A DNA stretch of 6,152 bases from NCBI GenBank assembly GCA_002714195.1, contig PAWK01000009.1, positions 19,011 to 25,162 on the forward strand, in the 5' to 3' direction. The notes under the pieces were generated by a model, which saw only the letters and a list, made by a program, of their open reading frames with translations, made no database searches and was not told where the DNA came from. The position numbers and the translations under genes were made by a program. This DNA is from Gammaproteobacteria bacterium (GTDB lineage Bacteria; Pseudomonadota; Gammaproteobacteria; Pseudomonadales; Pseudohongiellaceae). Shown here piece after piece: positions 1 through 5,667 of the stretch (within the stretch, counting starts at the first letter, position 1; every line of letters starts with the position of its first letter).

Positions 1-987
1 TCCGCTAACCAAACTGTTCAACTGATGGCGGCCAGCCAGCAAATCGAAATTCGTAGAGAAGGTTACGTCCCTTACATCACCGAATTCACTTCACGACCTG
101 GAATCGATCAAGTAATACGCGCTAGTCTGAAGTCATTAGAACAAGAGCGTTTGGATCAGATAAAGCCAATAATTACAACCGTAGCCGGAGAGCGCCTTAA
201 ACTTTTCTACCCAAACGCTTTCACTATGGGGGCATCTCGTCGCGAAGCAGGCAGAAGGCCAAACGAGAATATCAGGGAGATTTTGTTGGAACGCCCGTTC
301 TACTTTGGGTTTAAGGAGGTAACCAATGCCGAGTATCGGTTGTTTGATAGTGAACATTCGTCTGGAACTGTGTCGGGAGTTACCTTAAATAATGAAAATC
401 AACCCGCAGTTCAACTAAGTTGGTCCAAAGCAGCCCTGTTTTGTAATTGGTTGAGTCAACAAGAGGGACTGCCGGTCTTTTATCAGTCGCAAGATGGTGA
501 AGTCACAGGTTTTAACGCTGAATCTACTGGATATCGCCTACCCTCTGAGGCCGAATGGGCATGGGTTGCCCGCACTAACGGCAGTGGTAACAGCCTAAAG
601 TACCCGTGGGGTGATCGATTACCTCCCCCTGAGGATTCTGGAAACTTCGCAGATATCACTGCCCAAAGTTATCTAGGTGAGATAATTTTTGATTATGACG
701 ATAAGTATTTTGCAACATCACCAGTAGGCGTTTTTACACCAAACTATTATGATATTTACGACTTGGCGGGCAATGTTGCAGAGTGGGTGCATGATTACTA
801 TGGCGCAGCTGGCTCTGTCGGAATAGAGACTGATCCGCTAGGTCCAGAGCTCGGGCAATTCCATACGATTAGAGGGTCAAGTTGGTCTCATGGTGCAGTC
901 ACCGAAATGCGCTTGTCCTTTCGAGATTTTGGCGAAGAGCCTCGTGACGATGTTGGTTTTCGTATTGCTAGATATCTCGAAGAGTAG
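1..987 (+). CDS. PEGA / formylglycine-generating-enzyme-like (SUMF1/PvdO fold) protein, 5' partial
   Basis: The frame is open from base 1, so the first in-window ATG (25) is probably internal; residues below count from it. Residues before that ATG to about 38 look like the end of a PEGA domain (GYVPY, then a beta strand ending in ASLK), a beta-sandwich common in envelope and scaffold proteins. Residues about 50-318 form an FGE-sulfatase domain: FTMGAS (66-71), EVTNAEY (98-104), QLSWSKAALFCNWL (130-143), GYRLPSEAEW (169-178), YPWGD (193-197), DLAGNVAEW (246-254), RGSSW (283-287) and GFRIAR (311-316). Genuine FGE enzymes carry two copper-binding cysteines after the RGGSW-like motif. Here that stretch (SHGAVTEMRLSFRDF) has none, and the only Cys is C140, so sulfatase activation is unlikely. 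A structural or ligand-binding role fits better (inference). It is followed 31 bases later by the small exported-protein gene. The domain call is firm; function and location are not, because the N-terminus is missing. Confidence 0.9.
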   Translation, partial: SANQTVQLMAASQQIEIRREGYVPYITEFTSRPGIDQVIRASLKSLEQERLDQIKPIITTVAGERLKLFYPNAFTMGASRREAGRRPNENIREILLERPFYFGFKEVTNAEYRLFDSEHSSGTVSGVTLNNENQPAVQLSWSKAALFCNWLSQQEGLPVFYQSQDGEVTGFNAESTGYRLPSEAEWAWVARTNGSGNSLKYPWGDRLPPPEDSGNFADITAQSYLGEIIFDYDDKYFATSPVGVFTPNYYDIYDLAGNVAEWVHDYYGAAGSVGIETDPLGPELGQFHTIRGSSWSHGAVTEMRLSFRDFGEEPRDDVGFRIARYLEE

Positions 988-1018
988 TGGTGAAATGTGA
1001 TTCTGGAGAGTACAAGCT

Positions 1019-1258
1019 ATGAAATTCTTTTTCGCACTGATTTTTTTTATATCGAGCTTGGTTGTTCATGCTCAAGAAACCGATCTGATAGAAAACGATC
1101 AATCTGCTGCTATTGAGTCACTAGAAGTTAATCCAGCAGAAACTCAAGAAGACGAAAGTGAGGATAATATTACACCTGACCCTGAGTCAGAAGCACGTTT
1201 TATTCCTACTGAGCAGATTTCTCAAGACTTAGGAGTTTCCTTTCCGGTTGATATATAA
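1019..1258 (+). CDS. Small, strongly acidic exported protein of unknown function
   Basis: This 79-residue protein starts at ATG 1019, with a GGAG ribosome-binding site at 1005-1008. Residues 1-18 form a clear Sec signal peptide: Lys2, a Phe/Ile/Leu-rich core, and VHA before Gln19 as a signal peptidase I site. There is no lipobox Cys. The predicted mature part (19-79) has 18 Asp/Glu residues and a single basic residue (R60), with no Lys or Cys. It appears disordered up to about residue 57 and ends in a more ordered-looking tail (FIPTEQISQDLGVSFPVDI, 61-79), which is probably the conserved functional part. I do not recognise a named family. Its position between the FGE-like gene and the proton-channel gene suggests an envelope partner of that complex, perhaps a docking peptide or a ligand for the vWA domains encoded downstream (inference). 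Despite its size, the signal peptide, ribosome-binding site and spacing make it a convincing gene. Confidence 0.82.
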   Translation: MKFFFALIFFISSLVVHAQETDLIENDQSAAIESLEVNPAETQEDESEDNITPDPESEARFIPTEQISQDLGVSFPVDI

Positions 1259-1270
1259 TAAGTCATTAAA

Positions 1271-1276
1271 AAGGGA
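1271..1276 (+). promoter_or_regulatory. Ribosome-binding site of the proton-channel gene
   Basis: AAGGGA lies 6 bases before ATG 1283 and is among the best Shine-Dalgarno matches in the window. It supports that start over the out-of-frame ATG at 1276. Confidence 0.6.
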
Positions 1277-1282
1277 TGATTT

Positions 1283-2092
1283 ATGAAGCAAGGTTCGTTA
1301 TACGAAGCACTATTTCAGATTGGCGCACTTATCTTTGTGATAATCGTGGTGCATGCGACATATGTAACGGTAATACGCCCGAATGCTGATCTAATCCAGG
1401 AACAACAACAGCTCTTACAGCAGCAAGATGACAATTTTGTACCAGAAAGGTCAGTGTTTATTATTCTAAGGGATTTCGAGCAAGAGACCTGTATTATATT
1501 AATGCTATGGGCAATGGCCATAATCACTATGAAAACTCGGCACACATTGAGAGAGCGAGCTTTGCTTGACCGCATACTGATTAACTTACAGGATGGAATG
1601 AGTATTTTGCCAGAGGACTGCAGAAATTACTCGAGGCCTGTACAAGCCTTATCTAATCGAGAACGAGAGTTCTTGTTACCACGGGCTCTTCTAGCAGGGC
1701 TTCATCGATTTCAAAGTACAGAAAATATTCAGGCAGTTTCTTCCATTGTAAAAGATACTTGTGAGACAGAAGCTGACAGAATGGAAACAGAGCTAACTAT
1801 TGTCAGATATATTGCGTGGGCGATACCTTCGATCGGGTTTTTGGGAACTGTTCGAGGTATTGGAACGGCTCTTGGTCAGGCCTACCAAGCGGTTAGTGGA
1901 GATATAGTCGGGGTAACTCAAAGTTTAGGGGTAGCGTTCAACTCAACTTTTGTTGCTCTCGTAGTTAGTATTTTCCTGATGTTCATACTGCATCAGCTGC
2001 AGTTACTTCAAGATCGTTTAGTTCTTGATTGTCAGAACTATTGCGATGAGCGACTAATACGACACATGCAAGTACCTGAAAGAATTGAGTAG
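1283..2092 (+). CDS. MotA/TolQ/ExbB-type proton-channel subunit
   Basis: This 269-residue membrane protein is predicted to form the A-type ring of a proton-driven stator in the inner membrane. Four hydrophobic helices are visible: about 10-31, 68-83, 175-197 and 216-238. A Gln-rich loop (39-48 is mostly Gln) separates the first two, and a large charged loop (84-172) separates the second and third. Basic residues after helix 2 (KTRHTLRER, 84-92) put that loop in the cytoplasm, giving an N-in/C-in topology closer to MotA than to three-helix ExbB/TolQ. The family signature is PSIGFLGTVRGIGTALG (182-198), matching the GLLGTVxG motif of ExbB/TolQ. The last helix carries FNSTFVAL (219-226). T189 and T222 appear to correspond to the two conserved pore threonines of ExbB, judged by eye. 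The two vWA genes downstream supply matching B-type subunits. The family assignment is strong; what the motor drives is unknown. Confidence 0.93.
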   Translation: MKQGSLYEALFQIGALIFVIIVVHATYVTVIRPNADLIQEQQQLLQQQDDNFVPERSVFIILRDFEQETCIILMLWAMAIITMKTRHTLRERALLDRILINLQDGMSILPEDCRNYSRPVQALSNREREFLLPRALLAGLHRFQSTENIQAVSSIVKDTCETEADRMETELTIVRYIAWAIPSIGFLGTVRGIGTALGQAYQAVSGDIVGVTQSLGVAFNSTFVALVVSIFLMFILHQLQLLQDRLVLDCQNYCDERLIRHMQVPERIE

Positions 2093-2118
2093 AACAGGTT
2101 CATACTAGAGAAACTAAT

Positions 2119-3474
2119 ATGTCCATTAAAGTCATAGAGATTAATGACTCCAACATAAGGGTGGGCGACGAGACAGGAATTATATTCCAGAGTCCAGGGT
2201 TTGCATTAGTTACTGAGGATAAACTAGAGGTTGGGGAGTTGGCGGAGCGGCAATCTCGCATTCAACCTACCAATAGTTTCAGCAAGTACTGGTACGAACT
2301 TAATCTTGAGCCTATATCTCATTCTGCAAAGGTTAGACATAACGCGGATCTTGCATATGCTCAACTTACGTATTTAGCAGCAGAGGCTGATATTGATCAA
2401 GATGTCATCTTTTCCGTACCGGGCAACTTTTCCAAAGATCAACTTGCAATCTTATTAGGATTAGCTCGGCAGACAAAATTCACACCGGTAGGATTCGTTA
2501 ATTCAGCTTTAGCTGATTCAATTCAAGCAACTTATAAAAAGCAGAGCTTGCATGTAGATATTCAATTACATCAAGTGGTAATCACTACGATAGTTATGAA
2601 TGAGGCTTTTTTTAAAGTTGAAAATGTCGTGCAGGTCCCTGGCGTTGGGGTCCAGAATTTCATGAATTTAATGATGCAAGTAGCTACCGATTTGTTTATT
2701 GATCAATGCCGTTTCAATCCCCAGCATGATGCTATTTCAGAGCAGGAGTTGTACAACGTACTTCTCGCTTGGTTTTCAAACTATGAAGAAGGTAAAACAC
2801 TTCAATTAGAACTACAGAGCAGTGATACAGCCCATCTAGCTAAGTTGCCGTGGGAAAATTTAACAGGAGTACTTGATAGATATTATCGAAAAATTAATGA
2901 GCAAATAGGCGCGCTAACAGTTGGGAGTGAAGTTCAACTGGTGCTAAGTGAAAGTCTTAGTCGTCTCCCTGGTTATTTACGGACTATCCCGAGTGATTTA
3001 GCTTATGAAGTAGCATCTTGTTATCAGGGAGCAAGGGCATGCATAAACCACCAAAAGCTTATTGCTTCCCAAGATGGAGAAATAACTCTCGTTGATAAAT
3101 TAGCAAAATCAGAGTTAGGAATCGACGATTTAGTCTCAAAATCGGAAGTGCAACAAAGTGAGTTAGCTAGTCATTTACTTTTTGGAAATGAGGCGGTCGA
3201 ACTTCGCCGAGTGGTTATACGAAGTACGCCAGGAAAGCCTGAGGTACGGAAATCTTCTCAGGAGATTAATCTAGCCATGGAAGGTTTGCCAGAGCACCTC
3301 GGGACGATAGATAAGACAGACTCGGGTGTCTATTTTAATTCCACGAATGATCACGCGATCTTGAATCATCGATCAATTAGTCAAGGAATTCATCCATTAC
3401 AACTTGGAGATCACATAAGATTTGCGGAAACTGGTAAAGAGATCCGATTGATTAAGGTGTGGAATGGCAAGTAA
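2119..3474 (+). CDS. Degenerate actin/Hsp70-fold (pseudo-ATPase) protein with a small beta-rich C-terminal domain
   Basis: This 451-residue protein has no signal peptide or membrane helix and is probably cytoplasmic. The layout resembles the actin/Hsp70/FtsA superfamily. DVIFSVPGNFSKDQLAILLG (95-114) matches the Hsp70 VPAxF...qR region, and FVNSALADSIQ (126-136) sits where the EPxAAAxAY helix would be. HVDIQLHQVVI (145-155) takes the place of phosphate-2 strand DxGG. LVLSESLSRLPGYL (274-287) parallels the adenosine-motif segment LVGGSSRIP. The nucleotide-binding glycines are missing: the N-terminal strand IEINDSNIRVG (6-16) lacks the DxGTT pattern, and phosphate 2 lacks its Gly pair. ATP hydrolysis is therefore doubtful, and it may act as a binding platform. 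Residues about 360-448 form a separate beta-rich tail whose end (ILNHRSISQGIHPLQLGDHI, 414-433) recalls the last strands of FHA-like domains; this is tentative. The upstream ribosome-binding site is weak (AGAGA at 2107-2111). Its 3' end overlaps the first vWA gene by 11 bases. Confidence 0.72.
   Translation: MSIKVIEINDSNIRVGDETGIIFQSPGFALVTEDKLEVGELAERQSRIQPTNSFSKYWYELNLEPISHSAKVRHNADLAYAQLTYLAAEADIDQDVIFSVPGNFSKDQLAILLGLARQTKFTPVGFVNSALADSIQATYKKQSLHVDIQLHQVVITTIVMNEAFFKVENVVQVPGVGVQNFMNLMMQVATDLFIDQCRFNPQHDAISEQELYNVLLAWFSNYEEGKTLQLELQSSDTAHLAKLPWENLTGVLDRYYRKINEQIGALTVGSEVQLVLSESLSRLPGYLRTIPSDLAYEVASCYQGARACINHQKLIASQDGEITLVDKLAKSELGIDDLVSKSEVQQSELASHLLFGNEAVELRRVVIRSTPGKPEVRKSSQEINLAMEGLPEHLGTIDKTDSGVYFNSTNDHAILNHRSISQGIHPLQLGDHIRFAETGKEIRLIKVWNGK
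3454..3474 (+). promoter_or_regulatory. Overlapping stop/start with an internal ribosome-binding site
   Basis: AAGGTG (3454-3459) lies inside the end of the actin-like gene, 4 bases before ATG 3464 of the first vWA gene. The upstream gene stops at 3472-3474, giving an 11-base overlap in different frames. This arrangement suggests translational coupling and matched production of the two proteins (inference). Confidence 0.6.
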
Positions 3475-4567
3475 TAGTAAATCAAATCGACGGGAAGTTA
3501 ATCCCTTGAGTTTAGCGTTCCTGGACGTTATGTTTTGTGGCTTTGGAGCAGTCATTCTTATCTTTCTGATTATGGATCATGCTAGCACTGTAACTCCAGA
3601 AGCTAATAATCCGGAACTAACAGCAGAAATCAATTTGCTGGAAGAAGAAGTAGAAACCGGTCAACTGGGGTTGGTTGAGATTCGTAACACTTTATCTGAA
3701 GTTTCATTAGAAGTAGTCACTGCAGAGGGCTTAGCCCTTCAAATAATGGAGGAGATTGATTCGTTCCTTCAAGAGCTGGCAGCATTAGAAAACAACAGTA
3801 TGGCCACTGAAGAAGATATAGCTCAGTTGCGTTCGGACGTAGAGGCTCTAGAAGAAGAGCTATTGCGCCTTCAAGCAAGCGCTTTTGAGCAGGAAGGAAA
3901 CAGCGTTCGTCAGTTTCTGGGTGATGGTAATCGTCAGTATTTATCGGGGCTCTTCTTAGGTGGGCAGCGAATATTGATTCTGCTGGATAGTTCTGCTTCC
4001 ATGCTCGATAGTACGATCGTTAATATTATTCGCACTCGCAACATGGATGATGATCGTAAAAGAAGTGCACCTAAATGGCAGCGCGTAGTAAATACAGTCG
4101 ACTGGGTAAGCACACAGCTACCAATTACAAGCCAGTATCAGATTTGGAGTTTTAACACGAGTTATGCACCAATTCTTCCAGAAATGGGCAGTATTTGGCT
4201 CGAGGCTGCAGACAGAGATTTACTTAATGAAGCTATTGAAAAAGTAAAAAGCCTTGTGCCCGAAAACGGAACTAATCTGACCCAAATTTTCAGAGCTGTC
4301 GCGAACATGTCTCCTCCACCCGATAATATATTTCTTATTACAGATGGATTACCTACGCTGGGTGATAGAAACTCCCCAGATTCGTTAGTGACACCGTCCG
4401 AGCGGCTAGAATTTTTTGAAGAGGCAGTCGAGGAGCTATCCCCAGGAACGCCAATTAATGTAATACTGATGCCTCTCGAGGGAGATCCTAGCGCTGCCGC
4501 AGCCTATTGGCAGTTAGCACAATATACGAAAGGTTCGTTTTTAACGCCGTCTAGGGATTGGCCTTAA
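3464..4567 (+). CDS. ExbD/TolR/MotB-like stator subunit with a periplasmic coiled coil and vWA domain (copy 1)
   Basis: This 367-residue protein has a short basic N-terminus (KSNRR) that favours an N-in orientation. A single helix follows (about 15-38) holding FLDVMFCGFGAVILIFLIM (19-37). D21 in FLDVM aligns with the proton-carrying Asp of ExbD/TolR (FIDVM-like) and MotB. Residues about 50-140 are Glu/Leu-rich and look like coiled coil. A vWA domain follows from about 168. The metal site (MIDAS) looks complete: DSSAS (175-179; D175, S177, S179), T270 in ENGTNL, and D294 in ITDG. About 20 extra charged residues (181-202, with NMDDDRKRS) follow the DxSxS loop. The C-terminus is just past the last vWA strand, so there is no OmpA-type peptidoglycan-binding domain as in MotB or ZorB. 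The vWA domain should face the periplasm and be moved or gated by proton flow through the upstream ring protein (inference). Confidence is high for the domains, moderate for the mechanism. Confidence 0.88.
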   Translation: MASNSKSNRREVNPLSLAFLDVMFCGFGAVILIFLIMDHASTVTPEANNPELTAEINLLEEEVETGQLGLVEIRNTLSEVSLEVVTAEGLALQIMEEIDSFLQELAALENNSMATEEDIAQLRSDVEALEEELLRLQASAFEQEGNSVRQFLGDGNRQYLSGLFLGGQRILILLDSSASMLDSTIVNIIRTRNMDDDRKRSAPKWQRVVNTVDWVSTQLPITSQYQIWSFNTSYAPILPEMGSIWLEAADRDLLNEAIEKVKSLVPENGTNLTQIFRAVANMSPPPDNIFLITDGLPTLGDRNSPDSLVTPSERLEFFEEAVEELSPGTPINVILMPLEGDPSAAAAYWQLAQYTKGSFLTPSRDWP

Positions 4568-4615
4568 GAATATGACATACTTTATGCTCTTAATTTCACA
4601 GACTCAATTTTTTAG
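4568..4615 (+). other. Gap between the two vWA genes, with no visible ribosome-binding site
   Basis: These 48 bases are A+T-rich and hold no purine-rich Shine-Dalgarno match before ATG 4616; the 10 bases upstream are mostly T. A stop codon (TAG, 4613-4615) directly precedes the ATG in its frame, so an earlier in-frame start is impossible. The next gene is clearly real, so its translation may be leaderless-like, coupled, or helped by the A/U-rich context (inference). Confidence 0.5.
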
Positions 4616-5626
4616 ATGACTAAACGCAAAAACAGGGACGCAGACTCTTTTACGGTATCTTTTTTAGATGTCGCATCCTGTGGGTTCGGTGCCATGATTA
4701 TTTTATTAATGATCACTAAATCGTCTGCTCCTACAACGTTAGAAGTGACTGAAACTGCTGTTCCGGAAGGATCGGTGGCAGAATTACAGGACCAGTTGTT
4801 TCAAATCCGCGGCGAAACAACTATTGTCAACCGGGAGCTAAATGCGAAGCAGGAGCAGCTTTCGTCGAATAAAGAGCGTGTGGCGAGATTGCGAAGAGAT
4901 CTAGAGAATATCCAGGGCCGATTCAATACGACAAAGGACCTCTCTGATGAAACTACAGATGAAATGGGGCGCCTTGCCCTTGCGCAGCAGAGTTTAACGG
5001 ACGAAATGCAGCGTTTGCTGGCAAATACTAGCGCACCCGATAACAATGTGATCGGAGGCGTGCCGGTTGACAGTGAATATATAATTTTTGTAATAGATAC
5101 GTCCGGAAGTATGTTTCAGAATCCGAGCTGGGACAAAATGCTTGGGGTGATAGAGGACACTCTGAATGTGTATCCGGAGGTAAAAGGGATTCAGGTTATG
5201 AATGATATGGGTGATTATATGTTTGATTCATATCGTGGAGACTGGATTCCAGATACGCCAGGCAGACGAAGTCAAATTATATCTACACTCAGAACATGGA
5301 ATCCCTACAGCAATAGCAGTCCTGTCGAGGGCGTTACCCGAGCGATAAACACGTTCTATGCTCCTGATAAGAAAATAAGTATTTACGTTCTTGGAGATGA
5401 CTTTCAGCCAGGGGGTTCGATAAGAGAGGTGCTCCAAACGATTGACAGAATTAATCTAGAAGATGCTAATGGTGATAGACTAGTTCGAATTCATGGGATC
5501 GGTTTTCCTACTATATTTGCTGGTCCGCGACGATTTCAGCAGAGTGTCTATAGATATTCTACGTTGATGCGAGAGATGACGATCCGAAACGGTGGCACGT
5601 TTGTTGGTTTGAACGATTATCAATAA
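4616..5626 (+). CDS. ExbD/TolR/MotB-like stator subunit with a periplasmic coiled coil and vWA domain (copy 2)
   Basis: This 336-residue protein is a diverged relative of the preceding gene product with the same plan. It has a basic N-terminus (TKRKNR), one helix (about 14-34) with FLDVASCGFGAMIILLMI (16-33), coiled coil at about 52-136 and a vWA domain from about 153. D18 is the candidate proton-carrying Asp. The metal site has DTSGS (161-165; D161, S163, S165) and a late Asp in VLGDD (D261 or D262). The usual central Thr is not obvious: the matching segment NSSPVEGVTRAI (233-244) offers Ser instead, or T241. The vWA domain differs from copy 1 in its middle part (DMGDYMFDSYRGDW, 197-210) and lacks copy 1's charged insertion, so this is an old specialised pair and not a recent duplication. 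The likely role is the second B-type subunit, forming either a heterodimer with copy 1 or an alternative homodimer in the same proton-driven ring. The lipoprotein gene follows after 41 bases. Confidence 0.87.
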   Translation: MTKRKNRDADSFTVSFLDVASCGFGAMIILLMITKSSAPTTLEVTETAVPEGSVAELQDQLFQIRGETTIVNRELNAKQEQLSSNKERVARLRRDLENIQGRFNTTKDLSDETTDEMGRLALAQQSLTDEMQRLLANTSAPDNNVIGGVPVDSEYIIFVIDTSGSMFQNPSWDKMLGVIEDTLNVYPEVKGIQVMNDMGDYMFDSYRGDWIPDTPGRRSQIISTLRTWNPYSNSSPVEGVTRAINTFYAPDKKISIYVLGDDFQPGGSIREVLQTIDRINLEDANGDRLVRIHGIGFPTIFAGPRRFQQSVYRYSTLMREMTIRNGGTFVGLNDYQ

Positions 5627-5667
5627 TTGTGCGTATACTAAAGGTAAAGTGTAACTAGAGTACTTAA

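Noticed and set aside
136..357. Minus-strand open frame of 73 codons inside the FGE-like gene
   Set aside because: It lies wholly within a strongly supported coding region, and its translation has no recognisable domain or signal.
1..987. Sulfatase-activating formylglycine-generating enzyme
   Set aside because: The catalytic cysteine pair is absent and no sulfatase gene is in the window.
1315..1575. Minus-strand open frame of 86 codons with Cys runs
   Set aside because: The Cys/Ser-rich run is the antisense of the Gln-rich loop codons in the proton-channel gene, so it is a shadow frame.
1283..4567. Zorya anti-phage system (ZorA/ZorB-like pair)
   Set aside because: The channel protein is MotA-like, but there is no OmpA-type B subunit, no ZorC/ZorE, no ZorD helicase/nuclease, and ZorA's long cytoplasmic coiled-coil tail is absent. 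The resemblance is limited to the stator core.
4564..4613. Inverted repeat TTAAGA...TCTTAA (4564-4569 / 4588-4593) followed by a T run, as a possible terminator between the vWA genes
   Set aside because: The stem is only 6 A/T-rich pairs with an 18-base loop, and the T run (4608-4613) is not directly behind it. It is too weak for an intrinsic terminator.
4801..5046. Minus-strand open frame of 81 codons
   Set aside because: It is antisense to the coiled-coil segment of the second vWA gene, and its composition (Ser/Arg/Leu-rich) is typical of shadows of coiled-coil sequence.
5228..5437. Minus-strand open frame of 69 codons
   Set aside because: It is antisense within the vWA domain of the second copy and has no domain or ribosome-binding site support.
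5609..5639. Possible sigma70 promoter (TTGAAC, 19-base spacer, TATACT) before the lipoprotein gene
   Set aside because: The -35 box is imperfect, overlaps the end of the preceding gene, and the spacer is long. Such matches are expected by chance in A+T-leaning sequence.
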